This document shows, piece after piece, positions 1-9,430 of a stretch of DNA of 64,000 bases. A program made the translations under genes and the position numbers. Positions within the stretch are counted from its first letter, which is position 1; every line of letters starts with the position of its first letter. The notes under the pieces were generated by a model, which had not been told where the DNA came from, made no database searches, and saw only the letters and a program-made list of their open reading frames with translations. The DNA is taken from positions 310,001 to 374,000 of the forward strand of contig NZ_JAANOV010000001.1 in assembly GCF_011758745.1 (NCBI RefSeq). Reading direction: 5' to 3'. Origin of the DNA: Amycolatopsis granulosa (GTDB lineage Bacteria; Actinomycetota; Actinomycetes; Mycobacteriales; Pseudonocardiaceae).

Positions 1-665
1 GTGTCCAGCAGGTTCGTGCCGGGTTCGTCGGACCAGGCCCCCTGCGCGCGCATCGCCCACATCATCTGCAGGAGCACGCTCGCCCCGTCGACCATCGCCG
101 CGTCCACCACCTGGCCACGCCCCGAGCGCTCCCGCTCCAGCAGTGCCGCGAGCACCCCGGCGACCAGGAACATCGACCCGCCGCCGAAATCGCCGACCAG
201 GTTCAGCGGCGGGATCGGCTTGCCCGCCGGGTCACGCACCGCGTACAGCGCGCCGGTGAGGGAGATGTAGTTGATGTCGTGCCCGGCGCGCTCCGCCATC
301 GGGCCGTCCTGTCCCCAGCCGGTCATGCGGCCGTAGACCAGGCGCGGGTTGCGGGCGAAGCAGTCCTGCGGGCCGACCCCGAGCCGTTCGGCCACTCCGG
401 GCCGCAGTCCCTCCAGCAGCACATCGGCCTTCGTCACCAGCTGCCCGACCAGCCGCCCGCCCTCGGGGGTCTTGAGGTCCGCGGCGATCGACCGGCGGCC
501 GCGCAGCAGGTGGTCCCGCGCCTCGGGCGGCATCATGCGCAACCCGCCCGAGGGTCGCTCGACCCGGACGACGTCGGCACCGAGATCGGCGAGGATCATC
601 GCCGCATGCGGTCCCGGGCCGATGCCCGCCAGTTCCAGCACCTTGATCCCGGCCAGCGGCCCCAT
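1..665 (-). CDS. CoA-transferase family III, alpha-methylacyl-CoA racemase-like (3' end cut off)
   Basis: The first 221 residues of a CaiB/BaiF-type enzyme are visible; the C-terminus lies beyond the left edge. The reading starts [20 protein letters not shown], the usual opening of racemases that interconvert (2R)- and (2S)-2-methylacyl-CoA in branched fatty acid and sterol side-chain breakdown. H129 in GHDINY and D159 in GDFGGG match the catalytic His126 and Asp156 of Mycobacterium tuberculosis MCR, which favours racemase over formyl-CoA transferase or CoA-ligase relatives. The start is the ATG at 665; no strong ribosome site precedes it. Family assignment is firm; the exact substrate is inference. 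Confidence 0.9.
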   Translation of the reverse strand, partial: MGPLAGIKVLELAGIGPGPHAAMILADLGADVVRVERPSGGLRMMPPEARDHLLRGRRSIAADLKTPEGGRLVGQLVTKADVLLEGLRPGVAERLGVGPQDCFARNPRLVYGRMTGWGQDGPMAERAGHDINYISLTGALYAVRDPAGKPIPPLNLVGDFGGGSMFLVAGVLAALLERERSGRGQVVDAAMVDGASVLLQMMWAMRAQGAWSDEPGTNLLD

Positions 666-853
666 CGGCACCCGCTCCCCACTCCTCGACGTGCTCCTGC
701 CCCGGATTCTGCCAGCCGCGGTCGGCGGGTAGTGAGGCGCTTTCCACCACCCCGGGGCGCGGTCCGGCGGCACCGGACCGCACTCCGCAACCAGGCGCAT
801 CATGGAGTCAGGAGCACCCGCGCCGGGTGCCCGCCGTGGTGAGGGAGCTGCCG

Positions 854-1528
854 ATGCCCTACCAAGACCTGGGAGCGTTCGTCTGGCCCGTCATGGTGCT
901 GATCTGGGTGCTGGCCGCGTCCTACTCCCGCGCGGCGATGCACCACCGCTGGCAGGCCCGTGCGCACCCGCCGCCGAAGCCACCCGCCCGTCCGGTGGAC
1001 GCGCCCGACGCGGGCGAGTCGCTGCGCGCGCTGTGGGAAACCGCCCGGGTCCGCTACGCACGGATCGCGGGGGAGTACGGCGCCTACGAGGCCGACCCGA
1101 AGCAGGTTCTGCGGCGGCCCGCGCTGGCCGACCCCGCGGTGCCCTCGACCGGCCGGTTCATCGACGCCTTCCACGAGGCGATGGCCCTGCACACCGAGTC
1201 CTACCCGCCGGTGGACCTGGCGAAGAAGTACGTGGAGGCGACCGAGAACGCGGAGAAGGCGTGGACAGCCGCGTGCGCCGCGGCGGACAAGCTGCGGGCG
1301 TCCCGGTTCACCACCGACGAGCGCGCCCTGATCAACCAGGGCATCAAGCTGCTCGAACTCGCCGAGGGTGCCGCCACCCCGGCCGAGCAGGAAGCGGCCT
1401 ACGCGGCCGCCCGGCAGGTGCTGGCCAAACTCGAACGCAGTGCCGGCACCCGGCTGGACTGGCGGGTGCCGCGGCCCGCCCGGCAGGCCATCGACCGGCT
1501 CGGCAAACCCACGCTGCCCCCGTCGTGA
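854..1528 (+). CDS. Conserved actinobacterial protein of unknown function with N-terminal membrane segment
   Basis: The predicted protein has 224 residues. It has one hydrophobic segment near residues 8-24 ([16 protein letters not shown]), then a mostly helical, charged cytosolic-looking part with a Pro-rich linker around residues 38-50. No catalytic motif was recognised. The ATG at 854 was chosen because GAGGGAG lies about 8 bases upstream; an in-frame GTG at 827 would add nine residues. The gene stands alone between a divergent CoA-transferase and a convergent ChaB gene, and ends just before a strong hairpin. I cannot name a function; a single-pass anchored protein is all the sequence supports. 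Confidence 0.75.
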   Translation: MPYQDLGAFVWPVMVLIWVLAASYSRAAMHHRWQARAHPPPKPPARPVDAPDAGESLRALWETARVRYARIAGEYGAYEADPKQVLRRPALADPAVPSTGRFIDAFHEAMALHTESYPPVDLAKKYVEATENAEKAWTAACAAADKLRASRFTTDERALINQGIKLLELAEGAATPAEQEAAYAAARQVLAKLERSAGTRLDWRVPRPARQAIDRLGKPTLPPS

Positions 1529-1531
1529 CGC

Positions 1532-1566
1532 GGAAGGGGCCCGGCTCACCGAGCCGGGCCCCTTCC
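1532..1566. terminator. Perfect 16-bp hairpin between convergent genes
   Basis: Two perfect 16-base arms (1532-1547 and 1551-1566) flank an ACC loop. The hairpin lies 3 bases after the unknown membrane-protein gene and 13 bases before the end of the convergent ChaB gene. It lacks a clean U-tract, as is common in high-G+C actinobacteria. It probably ends transcription from both sides. Confidence 0.85.
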
Positions 1567-1579
1567 CACCAGTACCTGC

Positions 1580-1978
1580 CTACCGGCGAGCCTGGGCGGT
1601 CTTGCGGTCGTTGGCCTTCTGGATGGCCTTGACCAGCTCGTCCTTGCTCATCGACGAGCGGCCCTTGATGTCCAGCTTCTTGGCCACGTCGTACAGGTGC
1701 TGCTTGCTGGCCGAGGCGTCCACGCCGCCGGCGGTCTTCGTCGGCTTGCGGCCGGCGCCGCGCGCGGCCTGCTTGTCGGAGGGGCCCTTGCGACCCTTCT
1801 CCTCCCAGTGGTCCCCGACCTTTTCGAACGAGTGCTTCAGCGACGCGTACGCCGTCTGGTGCGCCCGCCGGCCCTCGCCGTAGGTCTCGACCGCCGAGTC
1901 GTGGGTTTTCACCCACGTGTCCTGCGCCTTCCTCGACGACCGCTTCAGCGTGCTGGGCAGGGCTTCACGTCCGGGCAT
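1580..1978 (-). CDS. ChaB domain protein with C-terminal Rho N-terminal-like domain
   Basis: The protein has 132 residues. Residues 1-65 (MPGREALPSTLKRSSRKAQD and following) match the ChaB fold, named for a putative cation-transport regulator of unknown mechanism. After a basic linker rich in Lys, Arg and Gly, residues 95-125 (LYDVAKKLDIKGRSSMSKDE) match the Rho_N/SAP-like helical hairpin that often binds nucleic acid. The ATG at 1978 is preceded by GGAGGTGCTCCG, a good ribosome site; an upstream in-frame start would add 17 unlike residues. This two-domain form is often seen in actinobacteria, commonly with stress genes, as here. Function is not established. Confidence 0.85.
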   Translation of the reverse strand: MPGREALPSTLKRSSRKAQDTWVKTHDSAVETYGEGRRAHQTAYASLKHSFEKVGDHWEEKGRKGPSDKQAARGAGRKPTKTAGGVDASASKQHLYDVAKKLDIKGRSSMSKDELVKAIQKANDRKTAQARR

Positions 1979-2035
1979 CGGAGCACCTCCAGTCTCCTCT
2001 CGTGCCTGATCACGGATTTCCCGGGACACCGGCCG

Positions 2036-2311
2036 TCAAACGTCACCGTCCTCGACCCGCATCGCCTGCTGCTCGGCACCGCCCGCCGGCCGCTGGCGGC
2101 CTTCCGCCGCGCCGATCTCGGTGCCCTCGGCGTCGACGAGCTCGTTCGAGCGGTCCGGCGCCGCGAACTGCTCGCCCGGCGCCTCGGAATCCGGCTCGAC
2201 GGCCCGGTCCGGATCGGTCACCCGCCAGGACACCGGGTCCTCCAGCGGTGCCGGCTCGGCGTCGAGTTCCAGGTTCTCCTGCTGCTCGGATCGCATCCGG
2301 TCCTCGCTCAT
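2036..2311 (-). CDS. Small acidic hypothetical protein
   Basis: The 91-residue product is very rich in Glu, Asp, Ala and Pro and is probably disordered. It has no Cys, no hydrophobic segment and no recognised domain. It lies 10 bases downstream of the SDR gene and 57 bases upstream of the ChaB gene on the same strand, so it may be cotranscribed with both. The ATG at 2311 has a purine-rich AGGAAAAG site just upstream, which supports real translation. I do not recognise a family. Confidence 0.6.
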   Translation of the reverse strand: MSEDRMRSEQQENLELDAEPAPLEDPVSWRVTDPDRAVEPDSEAPGEQFAAPDRSNELVDAEGTEIGAAEGRQRPAGGAEQQAMRVEDGDV

Positions 2312-2321
2312 CTTTTCCTCC

Positions 2322-3167
2322 TCAGCCCGGCAGCGTCTCGCCGCCGAGCGCGGCGAGCACCTCGCCGGTGTAGTAGGACGACAGCCGCCCGGCTGCGAAG
2401 AACACGTAGGACGGTGCCAGCTCGTCCGGCTGCGCCGCCCGGCCCATCGGCACCTGCTGCCCGAACTTCTCCACGTGCTCGGCCGACATCGTCGCCGGGA
2501 TCAGCGGTGTCCACACCGGACCCGGCGCGACCGCGTTGATCCGGATCCCCCGGTCGGCCAGTGCCTGCGCCATCGCGTAGGTCCAGGCGATCACCGCGCC
2601 CTTGGTGGCCGAGTAGTCGATCAGCGACTTGTTGCCGCGCAACCCGTTCACCGAGGCCGTGTTGATGATCGCCGAACCCTCGCCCAGGTGCGGCAGCGCC
2701 GCGTGCGTCACCCGGAAGTAGCTGTGGATGTTGACGTCGAAGGTGCGCATCCACTGCTCGTCGGTCAGGTCCTCGGGTGCGTCCAGCTCCTGCTGCGTGG
2801 CCACGTTGTTGACCAGCACGTCCAGTCCGCCGAGCTCGCGCACCGTCTCGTCCACGATCTTGCGGCACTGCTCGCGCGACCCCAGGTCCCCGGGCAGGAG
2901 CAGGCAGCGGCGGCCCTCCTTGCGGACCAGCTCGGCGGTCTCCTCGGCGTCGGAGTGCTCGTCCAGGTAGGCGATCGCCACGTCCGCGCCTTCCTTGGCG
3001 AAGGCGATCGCCACGGCGCGGCCGATACCGGAGTCCCCGCCGGTGACCAGCGCCCGCTGGTCGCGCAGCAACCCGCGCCCGGTGTAGCCCGCCATCCGGT
3101 CCTGCGGCCCGGGCTCCATCTCGTCCGTCACACCCGGCGGTTCCTGCTGCTGCCGTGGCTGTCCCAT
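2322..3167 (-). CDS. SDR family NAD(P)-dependent oxidoreductase (stress-protein 39/YghA type)
   Basis: This 281-residue classical short-chain dehydrogenase has an N-terminal extension of about 35 residues, typical of the general stress protein 39/YghA branch. The cofactor motif TGGDSGIG lies at residues 42-49, NNVA follows near 120, and the catalytic set is S172, Y185 and K189 (YSATK). The substrate, probably an aldehyde, ketone or sugar alcohol, cannot be read from sequence. The start is the ATG at 3167 (MGQPRQQQEP), with GAAAGGGG upstream. It leads a same-strand run with the acidic protein and ChaB, suggesting a stress-type unit. Confidence 0.92.
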   Translation of the reverse strand: MGQPRQQQEPPGVTDEMEPGPQDRMAGYTGRGLLRDQRALVTGGDSGIGRAVAIAFAKEGADVAIAYLDEHSDAEETAELVRKEGRRCLLLPGDLGSREQCRKIVDETVRELGGLDVLVNNVATQQELDAPEDLTDEQWMRTFDVNIHSYFRVTHAALPHLGEGSAIINTASVNGLRGNKSLIDYSATKGAVIAWTYAMAQALADRGIRINAVAPGPVWTPLIPATMSAEHVEKFGQQVPMGRAAQPDELAPSYVFFAAGRLSSYYTGEVLAALGGETLPG

Positions 3168-3263
3168 GCACGCCCCTTTCCTCGTGTGCCCGGTGGTGTC
3201 CCCGCTCGGGCGACAGCCAAACCCGGCGGTTGACCGTCCGGTGCGGCGGGTAACCGGATCCCC

Positions 3264-4334
3264 ATGAACTCGCCAGCGAGCAGCGGTCTGCGCGTCGTCG
3301 TCACCGGGGCCAGCGGCAACCTGGGCACCAGCACCGTCGAGGCGCTCAGCCGCGACCCCGCGGTCGCGTCGATCCTCGGCGTGGTGCGGCGGGAGCCGCA
3401 GTGGACCGCCCCGAAGCTGGAGTGGCGCGCCGCGGACCTGGCCGAGGACCAGATCGGCCACCTGGTGCGCGGTGCCGACGTGGTGATCCACCTGGCGTGG
3501 TTGTTCCAGCCCACCCACGATCCGGCGACCACGTGGCGCGTCAACGTCCTCGGCGCTATCCGCGTGTTCGAGGCGGTCGCCCGGGAGGAGGTGCCCGCCC
3601 TGGTGTACTCGTCGTCGGTCGGCGCCTACTCGCCGGGCCCGAAGGACCAGCCGGTTCCGGAGAGCTGGCCCACCCACGGCTGGCCCGGCGCGGCCTACCC
3701 GCGGGAGAAGTCCTACCTGGAGCGCTACCTGGACGGGTTCGAAAACAACCATCCCGGGGTGCGGGTGGTGCGGCTGCGGCCGGGGTTCGTGTTCAAGCGC
3801 GAGGCGGCCTCGGCGCAGCGCCGCCTGTTCGCCGGGCCGTTCGTCCCCGGCAGCCTGGCGCGGCCCTCGCTCATCCCGCTCGTCCCGGACGTGCCGGGGC
3901 TGCGCGTGCAGGCCGTGCATTCCGCCGACATCGGCGAAGCGTTCCGGCTGGCCGCGCTGACCGAGGTGCGCGGCGCGTTCAACGTGGCCGCCGACCCGGT
4001 GATCGACGCCAAGGCACTGGCCGGGCTGCTCGGTGCCCGTACCGTTCCGGTGCCGGCCTGGGCGTTGCGTGCCGCCGTCTCCGCCGGCTGGTACGCGCAC
4101 CTGCTGCCCGCCTCCCCGGGCCTGCTGGACACGGTCCTGCGACTGCCGATCATGGACACCACCCGTGCCCGCGACGAGCTCGGCTGGATCCCCCGGCACA
4201 CCGCCCTCGACGCGATCAGCGAGTTCCTGGCCGGTCTGCGCTCCGGTGCGGGCATGGCCACGCCGCCGCTCACCGCGGACAGCGCGTCCGGCCGCATCCA
4301 CGAGGCGAGTACCGGGATCGGCTCGCGGCCCTGA
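3264..4334 (+). CDS. NAD-dependent epimerase/dehydratase family protein
   Basis: The protein has 356 residues and an extended-SDR Rossmann fold. VTGASGNLGT near residues 13-22 is the nucleotide motif, and YSSSVGAY followed by YPREKSY supplies the Ser/Tyr/Lys catalytic residues. The C-terminal half binds the substrate, usually a nucleotide sugar in this family, but no specific substrate is evident. No good ribosome site precedes the ATG at 3264. Instead TTGACC (3230-3235) and TAACCG (3251-3256) lie upstream, the latter 7 bases before the ATG, so a leaderless message is possible, although the 15-base spacing is short. Confidence 0.9.
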   Translation: MNSPASSGLRVVVTGASGNLGTSTVEALSRDPAVASILGVVRREPQWTAPKLEWRAADLAEDQIGHLVRGADVVIHLAWLFQPTHDPATTWRVNVLGAIRVFEAVAREEVPALVYSSSVGAYSPGPKDQPVPESWPTHGWPGAAYPREKSYLERYLDGFENNHPGVRVVRLRPGFVFKREAASAQRRLFAGPFVPGSLARPSLIPLVPDVPGLRVQAVHSADIGEAFRLAALTEVRGAFNVAADPVIDAKALAGLLGARTVPVPAWALRAAVSAGWYAHLLPASPGLLDTVLRLPIMDTTRARDELGWIPRHTALDAISEFLAGLRSGAGMATPPLTADSASGRIHEASTGIGSRP

Positions 4335-4369
4335 GCCCTCCGCCGCGCCGGAGTGGTAGGAATGGCGGC

Positions 4370-5680
4370 GTGAGCATCGAGATCGCGGCCGACGAAGCCG
4401 TCACGCTGACCAGCGAACTGATCCGCATCGACACCACCAACACCGGTGATCCGGACACGCTGGTGGGGGAGAAGGCCGCGGCGGAGTTCGTGGCGGAGAA
4501 GCTCACCGAGGTCGGCTACGACATCGAGTACGTGGAGTCCGGCGGCCGCAACCGGCACAACGTGATCGCCCGCCTCGCCGGTGCCGACCCCGGCCGCGGC
4601 GCCCTGCTGGTGCACGGCCACCTCGACGTGGTACCCGCCGACGCCTCCGAATGGTCGGTGCACCCGTTCTCCGGGGCGGTCCAGGACGGCTACGTGTGGG
4701 GCCGCGGCGCCGTGGACATGAAGGACATGCTCGGCATCATGCTGGCGCTGGCCCGGCACTACAAGCGCGAGAACATCGTCCCGCCCCGCGACATCATCTT
4801 CGCGTTCCTCGCCGACGAGGAGGCCGGCGGCAAGTTCGGCGCCCAGTGGCTGGTGGAGAACCGCCGCGACCTGTTCGAGGGCGCCACCGAGGCGATCAGC
4901 GAGGTCGGCGGCTTCTCCATCAACTTGACCGACGATGTGCGCACCTACGTGGTGGAGACCGCCGAGAAGGGCATCCGGTGGATGAAGCTGCGCGTGCGCG
5001 GCACCGCCGGGCACGGCTCGATGATCCACCGCGACAACGCGGTCACCAAGCTCGCCGCCGCGGTCGCCCGGCTCGGCGAGCACCGGTTCCCGCTCGTGCT
5101 GACCGACTCGGTGCGCGAGTTCCTCGCCGGCGTCACCGAGATCACCGGCTGGGACTTCCCCGAGGACGACATCGACGGCGCCGTGGCCAAGCTCGGCGCC
5201 GTCTCCCGCATGATCGGCGCGACCCTGCGCGACACCGCGAACCCGACGATGCTCACCGCCGGGTACAAGTCCAATGTGATCCCCTCGGTGGCCGAGGCCG
5301 CGGTGGACTGCCGGATCCTGCCCGGCCGGGAGGAGGCGTTCGACCGCGAGCTCGACGCGATCCTCGGCCCGGACATCGAGAAGGAGTGGATGGAGCTGCC
5401 CCCGGTCGAGACGACCTTCGACGGCGCGCTCGTGGACGCGATGACCGCCTCGATCGCGGCCGAGGACCCGGGCGCGAAGGTGCTGCCCTACATGCTTTCC
5501 GGCGGCACCGACGCGAAGTCGTTCCAGACCCTGGGCATCCGCAACTTCGGGTTCGTGCCGCTGCGGCTGCCCGCCGATCTGGACTTCTCCGGCCTGTTCC
5601 ACGGCGTGGACGAACGCGTGCCGGTGGACGCGCTCAAGTTCGGCACCCGTGTGCTGGACCGGTTCTTCCGCGCCTCGTGA
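4370..5680 (+). CDS. M20/M25/M40 family metallohydrolase
   Basis: A 436-residue zinc-dependent peptidase or deacylase. Metal and catalytic residues are all present: H84 and D86 in LVHGHLDVVPA, D116 in GRGAVDMKD, the E150-E151 pair in LADEEAG, and a late His in LFHGVDE. The dimerisation domain sits around residues 190-300. Family members cleave dipeptides or N-acyl amino acids; this one cannot be assigned further. The GTG at 4370 is preceded by TAGGAAT and GGCGGC, resembling a leaderless -10. Its stop overlaps the next gene's start (GTGA). A second M20 enzyme lies at 26172-27461. Confidence 0.92.
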   Translation: MSIEIAADEAVTLTSELIRIDTTNTGDPDTLVGEKAAAEFVAEKLTEVGYDIEYVESGGRNRHNVIARLAGADPGRGALLVHGHLDVVPADASEWSVHPFSGAVQDGYVWGRGAVDMKDMLGIMLALARHYKRENIVPPRDIIFAFLADEEAGGKFGAQWLVENRRDLFEGATEAISEVGGFSINLTDDVRTYVVETAEKGIRWMKLRVRGTAGHGSMIHRDNAVTKLAAAVARLGEHRFPLVLTDSVREFLAGVTEITGWDFPEDDIDGAVAKLGAVSRMIGATLRDTANPTMLTAGYKSNVIPSVAEAAVDCRILPGREEAFDRELDAILGPDIEKEWMELPPVETTFDGALVDAMTASIAAEDPGAKVLPYMLSGGTDAKSFQTLGIRNFGFVPLRLPADLDFSGLFHGVDERVPVDALKFGTRVLDRFFRAS

Positions 5681-6189
5681 CCACCGTCGCGCAGCTGCGC
5701 AAGGCCGCGGCCTACCTCCCCGAGGCGGTCGAGGACGGCGGGGTGTTCACCGTGGCCGGCAAGCCGTTCGCCGCGCTGGCGGAGGACAGGCGCGCCCACC
5801 TGCACCTGTCCGCTGCCGACGCGGCGGAGGTCGTCGCGGCCTGCCCGTCGGCCGAACGCGTGACCGGCGGCGTGCGGATCCCGCTCGCGGACATCACCGG
5901 CCAGCAGCTCAACCACTGGGTGCGCCGCGCCTGGCTGGCGCAGGCACCGGAGCGGCTCGCTCGGCAGGCCGGGGCCGCCGAGACCGCGACGGCCGGGGCG
6001 GTCGGCGACCTGCCGGCGGGCATCGGGCGGCCGGCGACCCGGGCGCTGACCGCCGCCGGGATCACCGCGCTCGACCAGGTCGCCGGGCTGACCGAGGACG
6101 AGCTGCTGGCCCTCCACGGCGTCGGCCCGAGGGCTGTCCGCATCCTCCGCGAGACCCTCGCGAACACGGGCCGCTCGCTGGCGGGGTGA
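5677..6189 (+). CDS. Helix-hairpin-helix protein with YjbR-like N-terminal region
   Basis: The protein has 170 residues. The N-terminal part (GGVFTVAGKPFAALAEDRRA) resembles the small MmcQ/YjbR fold. The C-terminal 50 residues (AAGITALDQVAGLTEDELLA then HGVGPRAVRILRE) form a helix-hairpin-helix unit that binds DNA non-specifically in many repair proteins. The GTG at 5677 overlaps the M20 stop, so translation is probably coupled. Its stop is one base from the convergent DUF5703 gene. The HhH call is firm; the YjbR call is by pattern only. Its role is unknown. Confidence 0.75.
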   Translation: MTTVAQLRKAAAYLPEAVEDGGVFTVAGKPFAALAEDRRAHLHLSAADAAEVVAACPSAERVTGGVRIPLADITGQQLNHWVRRAWLAQAPERLARQAGAAETATAGAVGDLPAGIGRPATRALTAAGITALDQVAGLTEDELLALHGVGPRAVRILRETLANTGRSLAG

Positions 6190-6190
6190 G

Positions 6191-6412
6191 TCAGACCAGG
6201 ACTTCGGGCAGGCCGGTCGCGGGCTGGCGCTTGCGGCGCAGCCAGACGCGCCGGGTTCCGTCGGAGTAGAGCCGGACCGTCGACAGCTCCCACCCGCCGT
6301 ACTCGGCGTTGATGGACAGCTGGGTCGCCGCGGCCCGCCGGGACACGCCGGGTGGCAGTTGCAACGGGCGGTACTCCCAGTCCTCGTCGACCACCGCCTC
6401 CTGGTGCTTCAT
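6191..6412 (-). CDS. DUF5703 family protein
   Basis: A 73-residue protein carrying the typical DUF5703 line: WEYRPLQLPPGVSRRAAATQ, then AEYGGWELSTVRLYSDGTRR and VWLRRK at the end. The family is small, actinobacterial and of unknown function. The ATG at 6412 overlaps the stop of the upstream lipoprotein gene by 4 bases (ATGA), so the two are an operon. The short basic C-terminus and central aromatic residues give no enzymatic clue. Confidence 0.85.
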   Translation of the reverse strand: MKHQEAVVDEDWEYRPLQLPPGVSRRAAATQLSINAEYGGWELSTVRLYSDGTRRVWLRRKRQPATGLPEVLV

Positions 6413-7437
6413 GGCTGGATCACCTGCACCCCTTCTCCCGCCGCGGAGCCGACGAACACCCGCCCGCTCCGCTCCTCGACGGTAACCGAATTCGGCTGCC
6501 GGACCGTCGGGAAACGGTACTTCTCGACCGGTTCGCCGCCGCGCACGTCGAACCCGACGACCTCGTTGCGCCCGGTGAGCGTGACCCACGCCAGCGCGCG
6601 CTGCGCGTCGTAGGCGAGGCCGTACGCCCCGCCGGGCACCGGGTACCGCTGCCGCAGCAACAACGGCCCGGTGGAGAACGCCAGGAGAGCCCCGGTGCGG
6701 GTGTCGACCACCAGCACCCGGCCGAACGAGTCGGCGACCGCGTGGGTCGCGCCGTCGCCGGCTCGCAGCCCTTCGGCCATCACGCCGCCGTCCACGTCCA
6801 CCGAGAACACCGCGGTGCGCAGCTCGTCCAGCACCACGGTGTTCCCGCTGGCCTGCAGCACGTCGTCGGCGCTGTAGAGCTGGCCCTGGATGCTGCGGGT
6901 GAGCCGGTCACCGGTGAACACGTCCACGGCCTTGCGGTCGCGAACCGCGACCAGCGTCCGGTCGCCTTCCACGACCGCACCGGCCGGCTGACCCGCGACG
7001 GTGAGCGTGCTGACCTGGCCGGTGGGCAGCGCGATGCGGGCGACCTGACCCGCGGCCGGCAAGGTGGCCAGCAGGACACCCCCGCTGACCCGCAGCTGCT
7101 CGGCCCGGCCCGCCACCGGCACGCGCAGCGGCGCCGCCGAGAGGTCGCCGGTGCGGTACAGCAGGACGGCGTCCGGAACCGCGACGGCGAGCACACCGGT
7201 GGCCGGGTCGGCCGCGACCGCGCTCACCTCGCCCGGCGCGCCGATCACCGTGCCCGCGGGGGCGGCCGCGGGCGGGGGCGAGGCGGGCGCGGTGGCGGCC
7301 ACCGGGTTCGCCACGACCTGCAGCGTGTCACCGCTGTCACCCTGCTTGCCCGAGCAGCCGGACAGCGCGAGGGCGCAGGTCACCAGCACAGCGGTGCCGA
7401 CGGTGGCCGACGAGCGCACGAGACCTCCGGGTCGCAT
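6409..7437 (-). CDS. Beta-propeller lipoprotein (YncE/YVTN-like)
   Basis: The protein has 342 residues. Residues 1-28 are a lipoprotein signal ending in the lipobox LSGC with lipidated C28. After a Pro/Ala-rich linker come repeated four-strand blades of the type VSAVAADPATGVLAVAVPDA and GLAYDAQRALAWVTLTGRNE, as in YncE/SMP-like propellers. It should be anchored outside the membrane. No enzyme motif is present; such proteins often bind partners or ligands. The ATG at 7437 follows GGAGGCAGGACAAGG, a fair ribosome site. It is translationally coupled to the DUF5703 gene. Confidence 0.88.
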   Translation of the reverse strand: MRPGGLVRSSATVGTAVLVTCALALSGCSGKQGDSGDTLQVVANPVAATAPASPPPAAAPAGTVIGAPGEVSAVAADPATGVLAVAVPDAVLLYRTGDLSAAPLRVPVAGRAEQLRVSGGVLLATLPAAGQVARIALPTGQVSTLTVAGQPAGAVVEGDRTLVAVRDRKAVDVFTGDRLTRSIQGQLYSADDVLQASGNTVVLDELRTAVFSVDVDGGVMAEGLRAGDGATHAVADSFGRVLVVDTRTGALLAFSTGPLLLRQRYPVPGGAYGLAYDAQRALAWVTLTGRNEVVGFDVRGGEPVEKYRFPTVRQPNSVTVEERSGRVFVGSAAGEGVQVIQP

Positions 7438-7499
7438 CCTTGTCCTGCCTCCAGCATTCCCTGAAAATCCCGCCGCGTCACCCGTTGTCCACCGGGCGA

Positions 7500-8462
7500 T
7501 CACCGGGTGCCCCGCTCCGGGTAACCGAACTCGACCGCGCTGACGTCGTCCAGCGCCGAGGAGATCGCGACCGGCAGCGTGATCTCCTCCGCCGCGAGCG
7601 AGCCGGTGAGCTGCCCGGTGTCCCGCGCCCCCACCACCGGCGCCACCACGCCCGGCCGGTCCCGCACCCAGGCCAGCGCCACCACCAGCGGCGACACCCC
7701 CAGCCCGTCGGCCGCGGTGGTGACCGCTTCCACGATGCGCGCCGCCCGCTCGGTGCGGTGCTGCTCGACGTACCCGGCGTACTCGGCGGAGGCGCCGCGC
7801 GAGTCCGCGGGCGTGCCCTTGCGGTACTTGCCGGTCAGCACCCCGCGTCCCAGCGGCGCCCAGGGCAGCACCCCGAGCCCGTGGTAGCGGGCCGCCGGCA
7901 CCAGCTCGCGCTCCACGCCCCGCTCCACGAGCGAGTACTCCGCCTGGGTGGCGATCAGGCCGGTCGTGCCGAGCGCGGCGGCCGAGGCCAGCTGCCAGCC
8001 GGAGTAGTTGCACACGCCGGTGTAGCGGACCTTGCCGGAGGTCACCGCATGGTCCAGCGCCGAGAGGGTCTCCTCCAGCGGCACCGACTCGTCCCACGCG
8101 TGCAGCTGCCACAGGTCCAGGTGGTCCACGCCGAGCCGCCGCAGCGAACCCTCCAGCGCCGACAGCAGCGCGCCCCGGGAGGCGCCGCCGCCGAACGGGC
8201 CGTCGGTGCGGCGCGCGACCGCCTTGGTCGCCACGACGATCTCGTCGCGTGGCACCAGGTCGCCGAGCAGGCCACCCAGGATGCGTTCGCTCTCCCCGTC
8301 GGCGTAGATGTCCGCGGTGTCGACGAGGGTGCCGCCGGCCTCCACGAACGCGACGAGCTGGCTGGCTGCCTCGTCCGCATCGGTCCCGGCGCCCCAGGAC
8401 ATCGTGCCGAGCGCCATCCGGGAGACCCGCAATCCCGACCTGCCCAGCTGTCGCTTCTGCAT
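7500..8462 (-). CDS. Aldo/keto reductase
   Basis: A 320-residue TIM-barrel oxidoreductase that should reduce aldehydes or ketones with NADPH. The catalytic tetrad is complete: D48, Y53, K80 and H121 (DTADIY, ATKAV, WQLHAWD). The start [14 protein letters not shown] at 8462 is typical of the AKR11/AKR12-like bacterial branch. It is divergent from uppP, with about 120 bases between them, and lies 62 bases upstream of the lipoprotein gene on the same strand. Natural substrate not predictable. Confidence 0.93.
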   Translation of the reverse strand: MQKRQLGRSGLRVSRMALGTMSWGAGTDADEAASQLVAFVEAGGTLVDTADIYADGESERILGGLLGDLVPRDEIVVATKAVARRTDGPFGGGASRGALLSALEGSLRRLGVDHLDLWQLHAWDESVPLEETLSALDHAVTSGKVRYTGVCNYSGWQLASAAALGTTGLIATQAEYSLVERGVERELVPAARYHGLGVLPWAPLGRGVLTGKYRKGTPADSRGASAEYAGYVEQHRTERAARIVEAVTTAADGLGVSPLVVALAWVRDRPGVVAPVVGARDTGQLTGSLAAEEITLPVAISSALDDVSAVEFGYPERGTR

Positions 8463-8584
8463 GCACGAAGAGTAACCAAGGTCGGGTAAAGAACTTGACG
8501 AAGGCGGCTCATCCGGTGATCCGTGCCGCAGATAGCCTCTCCCACCGTGCGAACGCGACTGACTTTCCCGAAGGCCCGGTGAGC

Positions 8585-9421
8585 ATGGGCTGGTTCGAAG
8601 CACTCGTTCTCGGCCTGGTCCAGGGCCTGACCGAGTTCCTGCCGATCTCCTCCAGCGCCCACCTGCGCATCACCGCCGCGCTCGCCGGCTGGGACGACCC
8701 CGGTGCGGCGTTCACCGCGGTCACCCAGATCGGCACGGAGCTGGCGGTCATCCTGTACTTCGCCAAGAAGATCGGCCGTGTCCTGGCCGCCTGGTGGCGC
8801 TCCCTGTACCGGCCGGAGTGGCGCCGGCACCCGGACGCGCGACTGGGCTGGCTGATCATCGTCGGCTCGCTGCCGATCGTCGTGCTCGGCCTGCTGCTCC
8901 AGGACGCCATCGACAGCGCCTTCCGCGACCTGCGGATCACCGCTACCACGCTGATCGTGTTCGGTGTCCTGCTGCTGATCGCCGACCGGGCCGGCCGCCA
9001 GTACCGGACGCTGGACCACCTGACCGTCCCGCACGGGCTCGGGTACGGCTTCGCGCAGGCGATGGCGCTCATCCCCGGCGTGTCCCGCTCCGGCGGCACC
9101 GTCACCGCCGGCCTGCTGCTCGGCTACACCCGCTCCGACGCCACCGAGTACGCGTTCCTGCTGGCCGTGCCGGCGGTGTTCGGCTCCGGGCTGTACAAGC
9201 TCACCGACATCGGCGGCGACCACAGCCCGCAGTGGGGGCCGACGATCCTCGCCACCCTGGTCGCCTTCGGTGTCGGGTACGCGGTGATCGCGTGGCTGAT
9301 GAACTTCATCAAGACCAAGAGCTACGTCCCGTTCGTGATCTACCGCATCGCCCTCGGTGTGCTGCTGATCGTGCTGGTCACCACCGGTGTCCTTGATCCG
9401 GACGCGGGACCGGCCCTGTAG
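8585..9421 (+). CDS. uppP: Undecaprenyl-diphosphatase UppP (BacA family)
   Basis: A 278-residue integral membrane enzyme that dephosphorylates undecaprenyl diphosphate so the lipid carrier can be reused for peptidoglycan and other wall polymers. Both active-site blocks are intact: E17[10 protein letters not shown]27 near the N-terminus and PGVSRSGGT at about 164-172. About eight hydrophobic segments are visible. I chose the ATG at 8585; a GTG two codons upstream (8579) is an equal alternative, with GAAGG before both. The next gene starts 9 bases downstream. In mycobacteria the homologue (Rv2136c) also precedes the histidine phosphatase. Confidence 0.96.
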   Translation: MGWFEALVLGLVQGLTEFLPISSSAHLRITAALAGWDDPGAAFTAVTQIGTELAVILYFAKKIGRVLAAWWRSLYRPEWRRHPDARLGWLIIVGSLPIVVLGLLLQDAIDSAFRDLRITATTLIVFGVLLLIADRAGRQYRTLDHLTVPHGLGYGFAQAMALIPGVSRSGGTVTAGLLLGYTRSDATEYAFLLAVPAVFGSGLYKLTDIGGDHSPQWGPTILATLVAFGVGYAVIAWLMNFIKTKSYVPFVIYRIALGVLLIVLVTTGVLDPDAGPAL

Positions 9422-9430
9422 GTTGGCGGC

